From positions 1 through 64,000 of the forward strand of contig NZ_CAJYPS010000007.1 of assembly GCF_913777145.1 (NCBI RefSeq): a DNA stretch of 64,000 bases, in the 5' to 3' direction. Position numbers and translations under genes: made by a program. Shown here in pieces: positions 54,161 to 64,000 of this stretch (within the stretch, counting starts at the first letter, position 1; the number at the start of each line of letters is the position of its first letter). The DNA comes from an uncultured Roseateles sp. Lineage in GTDB: Bacteria; Pseudomonadota; Gammaproteobacteria; Burkholderiales; Burkholderiaceae_C. The notes under the pieces are model-generated. The model saw nothing but the letters and a program-made list of their open reading frames with translations. It was not told the origin of the DNA and made no database searches.

Positions 54161-55432
54161 ATGTCCCCTCAAGCGCTGTCGCTCGCGTTCGCCCTGGCCC
54201 TCGCGGCCTCGCTGCTGATCAAGTTCTGGCTGGCCTCGCGCCAGATCCGCCATGTCGCACGCCACCGCGACCAGGTGCCCGCCGCGTTCGCCGGCAGCGT
54301 CACATTGAGCGCCCACCGCAAGGCCGCGGACTACACCGTCGTGCGTGGCCGTTTCGGGCTGCTGACACTGGCGTTTGAGTCGGCCGTGCTGCTGGGCTGG
54401 ACGCTGCTGGGCGGGCTGGATGTTCTCAACCAGGCGCTGCTGGGCGCGGCTGCCGGGCTTCCACCGAGCTGGCAGGCCATGGGCTATCAGCTGGGGCTGG
54501 TCGCGGCCTTTCTGTTGATTGGCGCGCTGCTGGATCTGCCCTGGAGCCTGTGGAACACCTTCCGCATCGAACAGGCCTTCGGCTTCAACCGCATGAGCTG
54601 GCGGCTGTGGCTGGCCGACGCGGTCAAGGGGCTGATCGTCGGTGCGCTGCTGGGCCTGCCGATACTCGCGCTCATCCTGTGGCTGATGGGTGCGGCCGGC
54701 CCGCGCTGGTGGCTGTGGGCCTGGGCCACCTGGATGGGCTTCAACCTGCTGGTGATGGTGATCTACCCCAGCGTGATCGCGCCGCTGTTCAACAAGTTCG
54801 AGCCGCTGACCGACGCCTCGCTGAAGGACCGCGTGGAGCGGCTGATGGCGCGCTGCGGCTTCGCGGCCAAGGGCCTGTTCGTGATGGACGGCAGCCGCCG
54901 CTCGGCCCACGGGAACGCCTATTTCAGCGGCTTCGGCCCGGCCAAGCGCGTGGTGTTCTTCGACACGCTGCTGGCCAAGCTGAGCGGCCCCGAGGTGGAG
55001 GCGGTGCTGGCCCACGAGCTGGGCCATTTCAAGCACCGCCACATCACCAAGCGCATCGTCACCATGTTCGCGCTGAGCCTGGCCGGCTTCGCGCTGCTGG
55101 GCTGGCTGAGCACGCAGCCGGCCTTCTACCTGGGCCTGGGAGTGCGGCCCAACCTGAGCGCGCCCAACGACGCGCTGGCGCTGATGCTGTTTCTGCTGGC
55201 CGGGCCGGTGTTCGGCTTCTTCGTGACGCCGCTGGCCAGCCACTTCTCGCGCCGCGACGAGTTCCAGGCCGATGCCTACGCCCGCCAGCAGGCCAGCGGC
55301 GCCGACCTGGCCTCGGCCCTGCTCAAGCTGCACCAGGACAATGCCGGCACGCTGACACCAGACCCGCTGTACGCGCGCTTCTACTACTCGCACCCGCCGG
55401 CCGCCGAACGCCTGGCCGCGCTGGGTGCCTGA
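54161..55432 (+). CDS. M48 family CAAX prenyl protease-like metallopeptidase
   Basis: Membrane zinc protease of 423 residues of the Ste24/HtpX-type M48 family. The catalytic HELGH is at 285-289 and the third ligand is the glutamate of SRRDEFQADAYA, with about seven membrane helices. It starts at ATG 54161 although the frame is open upstream. It precedes phhB and rsgA with small gaps, the order common in Burkholderiales. Substrates in bacteria are poorly known. Confidence 0.92.
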   Translation: MSPQALSLAFALALAASLLIKFWLASRQIRHVARHRDQVPAAFAGSVTLSAHRKAADYTVVRGRFGLLTLAFESAVLLGWTLLGGLDVLNQALLGAAAGLPPSWQAMGYQLGLVAAFLLIGALLDLPWSLWNTFRIEQAFGFNRMSWRLWLADAVKGLIVGALLGLPILALILWLMGAAGPRWWLWAWATWMGFNLLVMVIYPSVIAPLFNKFEPLTDASLKDRVERLMARCGFAAKGLFVMDGSRRSAHGNAYFSGFGPAKRVVFFDTLLAKLSGPEVEAVLAHELGHFKHRHITKRIVTMFALSLAGFALLGWLSTQPAFYLGLGVRPNLSAPNDALALMLFLLAGPVFGFFVTPLASHFSRRDEFQADAYARQQASGADLASALLKLHQDNAGTLTPDPLYARFYYSHPPAAERLAALGA

Positions 55433-55451
55433 CCAGACCTGACACCTCACC

Positions 55452-55787
55452 ATGACCGATCTGCTGCTCGCCCATTGCGACCCCAAGGCCCCGCTGCTGG
55501 ATGCCGACACCCGTGCCCGCGTGCTGGCCCAGCTGCCCGGCTGGCTGCCCGACCCCGAGCACAAGCTGATCGCGCGACGCTTTGGTTTCGACAACTTCTA
55601 CCAGACCATGGCCTTCGTGAACGCGGTCGCCGAGATCGCACACGCGCAGGACCACCATCCCGAACTGCTGGTGGGCTTCAATGCCTGCACCGTCAGCTAC
55701 AGCACGCACTCGCGCGGCGGTCTGACGCTGAACGACTGCATCTGCGCCGCCCAGGTGGGCGCGCTGCCGGAAGCGACCGGCGGATGA
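55452..55787 (+). CDS. phhB: 4a-hydroxytetrahydrobiopterin dehydratase
   Basis: Pterin-4a-carbinolamine dehydratase of 111 residues, recycling tetrahydrobiopterin for phenylalanine hydroxylase or aiding moco/pterin metabolism. The family core AQDHHPELLVGFNACTVSYSTHSRGGLT has the paired active-site histidines. Its stop overlaps the rsgA start as ATGA. Confidence 0.93.
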   Translation: MTDLLLAHCDPKAPLLDADTRARVLAQLPGWLPDPEHKLIARRFGFDNFYQTMAFVNAVAEIAHAQDHHPELLVGFNACTVSYSTHSRGGLTLNDCICAAQVGALPEATGG

Positions 55788-56701
55788 GCCGACATCAGGC
55801 GCTGGACCTGGGCCTGGTGGTGCGCGGCCACGGCCGCCACTACATCGTGGAAGACAGCGAGGGCCGGCGCTTCGTGTGCCACCCGCGCGGCAAGAAGAGC
55901 GACGCGGTGGTCGGCGACCAGGTGCGCTTTGCCGAGACCAGCCGCAATGGCGATGAGGTCGAGGGCGTCATCGAGGCGGTGGAGCCGCGCCGCAACCTGC
56001 TGTTCCGGCAGGACGAATGGAAGACCAAGAGCTTTGCCGCCAACCTGGACCAGCTGCTGGTGCTGGTGGCGGTGGAGCCGGTGTTCAGCGAGTCGCAGCT
56101 GACGCGCGCGCTGATCGCGGCCGAGTCGGCCGGCATACGCGCGGCCATCGCGCTGAACAAGACCGACCTGCCCGGCGCCGACGCCGCGCGCGAGCGCCTC
56201 GCGCCCTACCGCGCGATGGGGCTGACCGTGTTCGAGGTCGCGCTCAAGGCCGACCGCGAGGCCTCCCGCGCCACGCTGTGGCCCTGGCTGCAAGGTCAGC
56301 GCAGCTTCGTGCTGGGCCCCAGCGGCACGGGCAAGAGCACGCTGATCAATCTGCTGATCCCGGACGCGCAAGCCCAGGTCGGCGAGATCTCGCAGGCACT
56401 GAACTCCGGCCGCCACACGACCACCACCACGCAGTGGTACTGGGCCGATGCCGCGCGCGAGACCGCGCTGATCGACTCGCCAGGCTTTCAGGAGTTCGGC
56501 CTGCGCCAGATCGACCCGGCCGAGCTGTGGAAACACATGCCGGACCTGCGCGAGCACGCGGACTGCCGCTTCTACAACTGCAGTCACCAGCATGAGCCGG
56601 GTTGCGGCGTGCGCGCCGCGGTGGAGGCCGGCCAGATCAGCGCCAGCCGCTACCGCATCTACGGCGAGATCCTCGAAGAGCTGCAGCGCAAGACCTGGTG
56701 A
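55784..56701 (+). CDS. rsgA: Ribosome small-subunit GTPase RsgA
   Basis: Circularly permuted GTPase of 305 residues that matures the 30S subunit. An N-terminal OB fold (about 1-75) is followed by G4 NKTD, then G1 GPSGTGKS and G3 DSPGF, in the permuted order. A C-terminal zinc site reads CRFYNCSHQHEPGC. The ATG at 55784 overlaps the phhB stop, so the frame's longer upstream extension is not used. Confidence 0.95.
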   Translation: MSRHQALDLGLVVRGHGRHYIVEDSEGRRFVCHPRGKKSDAVVGDQVRFAETSRNGDEVEGVIEAVEPRRNLLFRQDEWKTKSFAANLDQLLVLVAVEPVFSESQLTRALIAAESAGIRAAIALNKTDLPGADAARERLAPYRAMGLTVFEVALKADREASRATLWPWLQGQRSFVLGPSGTGKSTLINLLIPDAQAQVGEISQALNSGRHTTTTTQWYWADAARETALIDSPGFQEFGLRQIDPAELWKHMPDLREHADCRFYNCSHQHEPGCGVRAAVEAGQISASRYRIYGEILEELQRKTW

Positions 56702-56728
56702 GCAGGCCGCGGCGCGGCATGGCGGACT

Positions 56729-56995
56729 TCAGCGCAGCGAGGGCGGCGCGCTGGCGGGGCCGGGGGTGTCGTCCCGCACCTCGCGGGCCTCGATGTCCAC
56801 CACCTCGCCCTGGGGCGCATGCCGCCCCCAGGGCTGGGGCCGGCGCACGCGGCTGAAATCGGGCTTGCGGCCCGTGAACAGCCCCACCACCAGCAGTACC
56901 AGCAGCACGATCACGGACAGCACGAACAGGCCCAGGCCGATCAGGGCCCCGACCACCAGCAAGGCGACGCGGGTCAGCGCTCGAACAAGATTCAT
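56729..56995 (-). CDS. Small membrane protein, hypothetical
   Basis: Predicted protein of 88 residues from ATG 56995. It has two close hydrophobic stretches at about 8-42 (VALLVVGALIGLGLFVLSV) and a polar basic/acidic C-terminus with GRHAPQGEVVDIEAREV. It may be a paired-helix membrane protein. The frame runs further upstream inside the SDR gene region, but the ATG start fits a membrane protein. The family is unrecognised. Confidence 0.6.
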   Translation of the reverse strand: MNLVRALTRVALLVVGALIGLGLFVLSVIVLLVLLVVGLFTGRKPDFSRVRRPQPWGRHAPQGEVVDIEAREVRDDTPGPASAPPSLR

Positions 56996-57051
56996 GGCGT
57001 GATTCTGAGGCCTGCGGCCGCCCCGGACATCAGTCAGGGGTTGAGCCTGCA

Positions 57052-57801
57052 TCAGCCTCGGCCGATGAATGGCATGGCCGTGGCCATCACCGTCATGAAC
57101 TGCACATTGGCCGACAGCGGCAGCGCCGCCATGTGGGCCACGGCCCGGCCCACGTCGGCCACGTCCATCGTGGGCTCCACCGCAATCTGGCCATTGGCCT
57201 GGCGCACGCCGGCCTGCATGGGCGCGGCCATCTCGGTGGCCGCGTTGCCGATGTCGATCTGACCGCAGGCGATGTCGAACTCGCGGCCATCCAGACTCAG
57301 CGCCTTGGTCAGACCGGTGATCGCATGCTTGGTGGCCGTGTAGGGCGCGGAGTTGGGCCGCGGCGCGTGCGCGGAGATGGATCCGTTGTTGATGATTCGG
57401 CCGCCACGCGGGCTCTGCGCCTTCATCAGCGCGAACGCGGCACGCGCGCACAGGAAGCTGCCGGTCAGGTTCACATCCACCACCGCGCGCCACTGATCCG
57501 GCGTGAGCTGGTCTATGGGCACGGGCGGCGCCGCAATGCCGGCGTTGTTGAACAGCAGGTCCAGGCGGCCGAAGCGTTCGCGCAGCTGCGCGAACGCCGC
57601 ACCCACCTGCACCTCGTCGGCCACGTCGGCCGGCAGCAGCAGCGCGTCGCGCGCGGCCTCGGCCAGCAGCTGCGCCGCGGTCTCGCGCAGCGCCGCCTCG
57701 CGGCGGCCCAGCAGCGCCAGCGTCCAGCCCTGGCGGGCCAGTTCCAGCGCGACTGCGCGACCTATGCCGGAGCCGGCGCCGGTGACGAGGGCGACCCGCA
57801 T
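57052..57801 (-). CDS. SDR-family oxidoreductase
   Basis: Classical short-chain dehydrogenase of 249 residues. Cofactor loop [12 protein letters not shown] at 85-88, and the catalytic Ser141, Tyr154 and Lys158 (PYTATKHA) are all present. It shares a TGATG overlap with the CsgG-like gene upstream, so the two are coupled. Substrate unknown. Confidence 0.92.
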   Translation of the reverse strand: MRVALVTGAGSGIGRAVALELARQGWTLALLGRREAALRETAAQLLAEAARDALLLPADVADEVQVGAAFAQLRERFGRLDLLFNNAGIAAPPVPIDQLTPDQWRAVVDVNLTGSFLCARAAFALMKAQSPRGGRIINNGSISAHAPRPNSAPYTATKHAITGLTKALSLDGREFDIACGQIDIGNAATEMAAPMQAGVRQANGQIAVEPTMDVADVGRAVAHMAALPLSANVQFMTVMATAMPFIGRG

Positions 57802-58739
57802 CAGCGCAGCGGCGTCACCAGCGTGCGCTGCACCCAGCCGCTGAAGTTGGCCGCGTCCACCTTCACGAAGCCGTCCTTGACCTCGCCGGTGGCCACCAGT
57901 TCGTCGCTGCGGTTCAGCGTCGCCACCACCTTGCTGTCACGCGAGGGGCCGGCATAGGCCTTCACGTTGGAGATCTTGGGCGCCAGCATCTGGCCCGCGG
58001 GAATGGGCGCTTCGGCCTTGGTGGAGGCCGCGGCATTGGTGTCGCCGGCGGCGCTGCCGGTGCGGATCAGGCTGTCCTGGTCTCGCACGGCCAGCACGAT
58101 CTTGTTGTAGTTGTCCAGGAAGCTGGCCGCGATCAGCTTGCCCTCGGGCGTGCTGGTGTAGCCGCCCAGGCCGCCCACCGCACCGCCACCAAAGCCAATG
58201 CCGCCCAGCGAGAAGTCGGTCTTGGTGGCCTTGCCCTCGGCGCCGGCCACCTGGATGCTGGAGCGCACATCGGCCAGCAGCAGGCTGGTGGACGCCTCCT
58301 TGAACTTCAGGCCGCCGGCGATCGCGCCGACGATGCCCAGCTTGCCGCCCAGGAAGCCTCCCAGGCCACCGGTATTGCTGGCGCCGATCTGCACATTGGG
58401 CGTCATCACGAAGTCGGCTGCCTGCATCTGGCCCTTGCCGATGTTGGACTCCTGGCGCATCTCGCCGGCCGCGGCCAGCGCGCGCTCCTGCTGGATGTTC
58501 TGCATCGCTTGGCCACGCTCGACCACGTCGAAACAACCCGACTGCTGCACCAGCATGCGCAGCAGCGCCGCGGGGGAGCCGAGGCCGTATTGCGACAGGT
58601 AGTTCCAGCCGCCCTGGGGCTCGGCCACGGCGAGCACGCCCAGCTTCTTGTTGCACTTCTCGACGGTGCTGGTCTCTTCGGCGTGCGCGGCCAGCGAGGC
58701 GGCCAGGCCCAGGGTCAGCAATGCGAATGCGGGTTTCAT
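57801..58739 (-). CDS. CsgG-like secreted protein with C-terminal SH3 domain
   Basis: Exported protein of 312 residues with a signal peptide ending AAHA. The middle part (about 30-250) resembles the CsgG/curli-assembly-like family: [16 protein letters not shown], a glycine-rich [20 protein letters not shown] stretch, and [10 protein letters not shown]. The end (about 255-312) is an SH3-type domain ([18 protein letters not shown]). A lipobox cysteine is not evident. Other curli genes are absent. It is upstream of the SDR gene with a one-base overlap. Confidence 0.75.
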   Translation of the reverse strand: MKPAFALLTLGLAASLAAHAEETSTVEKCNKKLGVLAVAEPQGGWNYLSQYGLGSPAALLRMLVQQSGCFDVVERGQAMQNIQQERALAAAGEMRQESNIGKGQMQAADFVMTPNVQIGASNTGGLGGFLGGKLGIVGAIAGGLKFKEASTSLLLADVRSSIQVAGAEGKATKTDFSLGGIGFGGGAVGGLGGYTSTPEGKLIAASFLDNYNKIVLAVRDQDSLIRTGSAAGDTNAAASTKAEAPIPAGQMLAPKISNVKAYAGPSRDSKVVATLNRSDELVATGEVKDGFVKVDAANFSGWVQRTLVTPLR

Positions 58740-58844
58740 GACGACAGCTCTCCAAGCGTGAGGCGAAGCGCGCATTGTTGCGCAGTCGCCTCTCAGAATC
58801 AGGCCCGCCAGGGGTGAGAACTCACCCCAGCACGGCTCAGGGGG

Positions 58845-61217
58845 TCAGGGCTTGAGGACCAGCCGATGCCGCGCCTCGCCCGGCAGGAAGGGCACGGGCG
58901 TACCGGCCAGCCAGGCCTCGTGGTCGGCGCGGTAGAACGGCGACAGCGGGTGGCCGCTCTGCCCGCCCGGCAGCACCAGCTGACCCTGGTCCTCGCGCCC
59001 CGGCGCCACCACCAGACGCTCGGACTGGCCGTGGCCATGGTTGTAGACCCGCGGCATGTGGCTGTCCCCGCCCATGGGGGTGGGCGGCATGTCCAGCCAG
59101 CGGCCCAGCCAGGCCGGCAGCGCGGGCGACAGCGGGTGGCGCAGCGTGGCCAGGTTGTCCGCGCCCCAGGTGGCCGCCTCGAGCCGCCCATGCTTGGCCA
59201 GCAGCTCGTCACGGCTTTGCAGCAGTGCGCGCTGCAGCAGCTCGTCCCAGCTGCCGTAGCCCTCGGGCAGCGTGTCGGCCCGCGAGGCCTGCAGCAGCGC
59301 CCAGCCGGGGGTCTCCGGCACCATCTTGAGGTCGCGCAGCTTCAGGCCCTGGGCCTCCAGCCGCGCGGCCAGCGGCGCAAACATCAGACGCAGCGCCTGC
59401 TCCCTGAAACTGCGCACCAGCAGATAGCCCACCGAATCGGGCCGTGCGGCGTCGGCGTCGCGCTTGACCCAGCGCCGGTAGTCCACCAGGTCGTTCGCCG
59501 CGACGAAGTCCTTGGTCAGCACCCTGTCCAGCAGCAGCTGGCGCCAGCGCTGCATCAGCAGCGCGCGCAGGTCCAGCTGTATGGCGGCCAGCGCAGCCTC
59601 GTCGAACTGCTCGCGCGAGCGCAGCGCGTCACGGATCTGCTGCGCACGCGCGCCCAGGTCGTAGCCGCCATTGCCCAGCGTCTGCAGCGCGTCGCCGCCA
59701 ATCATGCGGGAGTTGGCGGTCCACAGCCGCCCGTCCGCCGGGTTCACGAGGCGCGGGTATTCGTCCGGCTTCAGATAGCCCTGCCAGCGCGGCCGGCCGT
59801 CGCTCCAGTCCTGTGGCAGGTCCATATCGGCCACGCCGACGCGGCGCGGCATCGCGCCGATGATGGTCCAGGCGATGCCGCCCTGAGCGTCGGCGACGAG
59901 CAGGTTCTGCGCCGGGATGCCCGTGCCGGCCGCCAGGCCCACGGCCTCGGTGACGCTGCGCGCGGACTCCAGTCCCATCAGCCGAAGGTTGAGGCCCTCC
60001 ACGTCGTGCGCCACCCAGCGCAGCACATAGGCCTGGCCCTTGGGTGCGGGCTGGGGCAGCACCGGCCCCCACTCGCTCTCCAGCACCTCCAGATGCTGGG
60101 CCGCGCCGCCGGCCACGGCCAGCGTCTCGTCGATGCGGCGCAGCGGCCGGTACTCGCCGCCGCGGAGGTAGTGCGTGCCGGCCTCGTTGAGGCGCAGCGC
60201 GATCACGTCGGCCCAGTCCGCCGTGCTGTTGGTGAAACCCCAGGCCACCTGGCCGTTGCTGCCGGCCACCACCAGCGGCGCGCCGGGCAGCGTCACGCCG
60301 GCCACGTCATGGGCCCGGCCCTCGCCGGTCCAGCGCAGCCGCGCCTTGAACCAGGTGCCCGGCACGCGCAGGCCCAGATGCATGTCGTCTGCAAGGATGG
60401 CGTGGCCATGCAGGCTCAGGCGCCCGGCCACGGCCCAGTTGTTGCTGCCGATGTCACGCGCGTCCTGCAGGCTGCAGTCGCTGCAGGCCACCTGGCTGCT
60501 GCGCAGCGCCGCTGGCAGCGGCGAGCCGGGCAGCGGCACCGGCTGCACGCGGCTGTCGTCCTGTGCGGCCTGCCAGTCGGCGCTGTGCTGCAGCAAAAAG
60601 GCCGACCACTCGGCCGGCAGCTGCGCCTTGAGCCAACCGGTCGCAAGGTCGTCCTGGCCCTGGGCGCGCTGCAGGTCCAGGTACATGCCGTAGACGGCCA
60701 GCAGCGTGTCCTCGGCCACCCAGGGCCGCGGGCGCTGGCGCAGCAGCAGATATTCAGGCGGCCGCAGCGACAGCGCCGCGAGGCCGGCGTTGACGCCGCC
60801 CACATAGGCGTCCAGCACCGCGCGCTGCTCGGGCGGCAGCGCCGCCAGCACCAGGCCCGCACGGTGGCGGAAGCGGTGCACGCGGCGCTGGCGGTCCAGC
60901 GGCAAGGCCTTCTCGCCCACCAGCTCGGCCAGTTCGCCCGCGGCGTTGCGGCGCATCAGGTCCATCTGGAAGAAGCGCTCCTGCGCATGCACATAGCCCA
61001 GGCCGCGGGCCGCATCCAGGCGGCTGGCGGCCTGCACCGTCACATAGCCGCGCGCGTCCCGCTCCAGCAGCAGACTGGCGCCGAGGCCCGGCAACTGCCC
61101 GGCCCGCTCGCCGTCCAGCGGCGCCAGGCTGGCCTTGAGCGCGCCCCAGGCCAGCAGGGCCAGCAGCAGCACCAGGCCGACCAGCGCGAGCGCCGCGCGC
61201 CGAATCACGCGCCGCAT
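58845..61217 (-). CDS. Penicillin acylase family protein
   Basis: Ntn-hydrolase precursor of 790 residues with an N-terminal membrane or signal helix (about 8-27). The self-cleavage site is Gly257-Ser258 in DIGSNNWAVAG, making Ser258 the nucleophile. Members hydrolyse amide bonds in beta-lactams, acyl-homoserine lactones or other N-acyl compounds; quorum-quenching is possible but not shown. The ATG overlaps the stop of the upstream SDR gene as TGATG. Confidence 0.93.
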   Translation of the reverse strand: MRRVIRRAALALVGLVLLLALLAWGALKASLAPLDGERAGQLPGLGASLLLERDARGYVTVQAASRLDAARGLGYVHAQERFFQMDLMRRNAAGELAELVGEKALPLDRQRRVHRFRHRAGLVLAALPPEQRAVLDAYVGGVNAGLAALSLRPPEYLLLRQRPRPWVAEDTLLAVYGMYLDLQRAQGQDDLATGWLKAQLPAEWSAFLLQHSADWQAAQDDSRVQPVPLPGSPLPAALRSSQVACSDCSLQDARDIGSNNWAVAGRLSLHGHAILADDMHLGLRVPGTWFKARLRWTGEGRAHDVAGVTLPGAPLVVAGSNGQVAWGFTNSTADWADVIALRLNEAGTHYLRGGEYRPLRRIDETLAVAGGAAQHLEVLESEWGPVLPQPAPKGQAYVLRWVAHDVEGLNLRLMGLESARSVTEAVGLAAGTGIPAQNLLVADAQGGIAWTIIGAMPRRVGVADMDLPQDWSDGRPRWQGYLKPDEYPRLVNPADGRLWTANSRMIGGDALQTLGNGGYDLGARAQQIRDALRSREQFDEAALAAIQLDLRALLMQRWRQLLLDRVLTKDFVAANDLVDYRRWVKRDADAARPDSVGYLLVRSFREQALRLMFAPLAARLEAQGLKLRDLKMVPETPGWALLQASRADTLPEGYGSWDELLQRALLQSRDELLAKHGRLEAATWGADNLATLRHPLSPALPAWLGRWLDMPPTPMGGDSHMPRVYNHGHGQSERLVVAPGREDQGQLVLPGGQSGHPLSPFYRADHEAWLAGTPVPFLPGEARHRLVLKP

Positions 61218-62005
61218 CAGAAGGTCCCGGGGTAGGCGCCGCCGTCAAGCAGCAGGTTCTGTCCGGTCAGGTAGCCGGCCTGCTCGCTGCACAGCATCGC
61301 GCAGATCGCACCGAATTCCGCCGCGGTGCCGAAGCGCCGTGCCGGGATGGCCGCGCGGCGGCGGGCAGCGACTTCGTCGACGCTGGCGCCGCTGTTGGCC
61401 GCGCCGGCCGCCAGCGTCTTGCGCAGCCGGTCGGTGTCGAAGGCGCCGGGCAGCAGGTTGTTGAGCGTGACATTGGCGCTGGCCAGCCGCGCCTGGCGGG
61501 CCAGGCCGGCCACGAAGCCGGTCAGGCCGGAGCGCGCACCGTTGGACAGACCCAGCACGTCGATTGGCGCCTTCACTGCGCCCGAGGTGATGTTGACGAT
61601 GCGGCCGAAGCCGCGCTCGGCCATGCCGTCCACCGTGGCCTTGATCAGCGCGATCGGGGTCAGCATGTTGGCGTCCAGCGCCGCGATCCACTGCGCGCGG
61701 TCCCAGTCGCGGAAGTCGCCGGGCGGCGGGCCGCCGGCATTGTTGACCAGGATGTCGACCTGCGGGCAGGCGGCCAGCGCCGCGGCCCGTCCCTCGGGCG
61801 TGGTGATGTCACCCGCCACCGCACGCACCTCCACGCCGGGCGCCTGCGCGCGCAACGCGGCGGCGGCGGCCAGCAGGTCGGCCTCGCCGCGGGCGGTGAT
61901 GACCAGGTTCACGCCCTCGCCCGCCAGCGCCTGCGCGCAGCCCAGGCCCAGCCCCTTGCTGGCGGCGCATACCAGCGCCCAGCGCCCGCTCAATCCGAAA
62001 TCCAT
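61217..62005 (-). CDS. Atypical SDR-family protein lacking the YxxxK motif
   Basis: Rossmann-fold protein of 262 residues from ATG 62005. The cofactor region (LVCAASKGLGLG) and NNAGG at 88-92 are kept, and Ser141 remains. The Tyr and Lys expected at 154 and 158 are Ser and Arg (LGLSNGARSG). A subgroup of FabG-like SDRs has this change, so it may be a real enzyme with altered chemistry or a binding protein. It overlaps the penicillin acylase gene. Confidence 0.85.
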   Translation of the reverse strand: MDFGLSGRWALVCAASKGLGLGCAQALAGEGVNLVITARGEADLLAAAAALRAQAPGVEVRAVAGDITTPEGRAAALAACPQVDILVNNAGGPPPGDFRDWDRAQWIAALDANMLTPIALIKATVDGMAERGFGRIVNITSGAVKAPIDVLGLSNGARSGLTGFVAGLARQARLASANVTLNNLLPGAFDTDRLRKTLAAGAANSGASVDEVAARRRAAIPARRFGTAAEFGAICAMLCSEQAGYLTGQNLLLDGGAYPGTF

Positions 62006-62163
62006 CCCGTGTCTCCTTGCTTGGCGGGCCGCATCATCGCCGTTCACAGGCGCCCGCGGAACCCGCCCCGCCCCGGGAAACACCCGAGCCCCGCCCCCCA
62101 CCGGGCCGGGGCGTCAGGGGCCGGACCTGGCCCTACACTCGGTCGTTACCTCGCCGCCGCGAC

Positions 62164-63801
<1,638 letters not shown>

Positions 63802-63824
63802 ACCCCGCTCGCGCGCCGCGCGCG

Positions 63825-63847
63825 AAAAAGCCCGCCTGCGGCGGGCT
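63825..63847 (-). terminator. Intrinsic terminator on the minus strand
   Basis: GCCCGCC (63830-63836) pairs with GGCGGGC (63840-63846) around TGC, and on the minus strand it is followed by TTTTT (63829-63825). It stands 22 bases after the stop of the gene entering from the right, and also close behind the kinase gene, so it may act for both. Confidence 0.8.
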
Positions 63848-63868
63848 GTCGGGCGAGCGAAGCGACAC

Positions 63869-64000
63869 TCAGTTGGATGCCGCGGAAGCCGGTGCCGAAG
63901 CGGCGTCCGGCACGGCCGACGCAGCGACCACCGGCGCCGACGCCGTGTCATGCGGAGCGCTCACATCGTGCTTCTCGCCGCTCAGGTCGATGTTGCCGCC
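63869..64000 (-). CDS. C-terminal tail of unidentified protein (5' part beyond window)
   Basis: The last 43 codons of a minus-strand gene, ending at TGA 63871-63869. The tail is low-complexity, rich in Ala, Ser, Pro and Val (ASAPVVAASAVPDAASAPAS), preceded by DLSGEKHDV. It resembles disordered tails of many proteins, so no family can be given. A terminator follows 22 bases later, supporting a true gene end. Confidence 0.6.
   Translation of the reverse strand, partial: GGNIDLSGEKHDVSAPHDTASAPVVAASAVPDAASAPASAASN

Noticed and set aside
57801..58739. Curli secretion locus
   Set aside because: No csgA, csgB, csgE or csgF homologue is nearby.

Overview
This is a 64 kb chromosomal window from a high-GC betaproteobacterium of the order Burkholderiales. 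The closest fit is probably the Roseateles/Pelomonas/Rubrivivax side of the order, which is an inference from gene content. Supporting signs are very high GC with G/C-ending codons, a CysB-led sulfate uptake locus, a PEP-CTERM protein, GluQRS, a pabB-pabC fusion beside orn, the Ste24/phhB/rsgA run, and a REP-like palindrome. Genes are tightly packed, with many ATGA, GTGA and TGATG overlaps. I see no rRNA, tRNA, CRISPR array, IS element or prophage.

Layout. 1-1498: 5' part of fusA on the minus strand, not in a str operon. 1708-4712: modBACE molybdate operon with a perfect ModE-type palindrome at the modB start. 4806-8801: sbp and cysTWA sulfate uptake. 8881-8962: REP-like hairpin. 9121-12763: molbindin, an alpha/beta hydrolase, a 1-Cys peroxiredoxin, cysB and a second sulfate-binding protein. 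The first 13 kb is therefore a molybdate/sulfate island. 12881-15663: DUF1800 lipoprotein and Tat-exported DUF1501 pair. 15670-19096: an amino-acid-type binding protein, a flavodoxin, a pirin and its divergent LysR regulator. 19121-25412: gluQRS, an orphan beta-propeller histidine kinase, a CPBP protease and a tandem FKBP.

25444-35044 holds several possible c-di-GMP proteins: a GGDEF-EAL protein, a divergent PilZ protein and an HD-GYP protein. Between them lie a PEP-CTERM protein with a 20-bp dyad upstream, a secreted M4 metalloprotease with an inserted PA domain, a LysR regulator and a TauE/SafE exporter. 35138-36186: a ParD-like antitoxin homologue overlapping a methionine aminopeptidase gene, with an AT-rich operator. 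36227-41511: a three-subunit SMC condensin of the MukFEB/MksFEB/JetABC type, with a thioesterase gene overlapping its end and no nuclease subunit. 41610-45492: a DODA-type dioxygenase, an ECF41-like sigma factor with its carboxymuconolactone-decarboxylase-like partner and a recognisable target promoter, and a MocR regulator.

45838-64000 is mixed: a 42-residue membrane protein, a hydratase-like enzyme, a cold-shock/DUF1294 membrane protein, a LysR/NAD(P)-binding pair, a GNAT protein, a DEAD-box helicase, pabBC-orn, Ste24 protease-phhB-rsgA, two SDRs, a CsgG-like/SH3 lipid-less secreted protein, a penicillin acylase family enzyme, a sensor histidine kinase, and the tail of an unidentified gene.

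The best candidates for something under-described are the nuclease-less condensin operon with its long inverted repeat, the ParD-like/MetAP pair with its own operator, the ECF41 module with a matching promoter, and the dyad upstream of the PEP-CTERM gene. Annotation is by reading translations and motifs; no database search was run.
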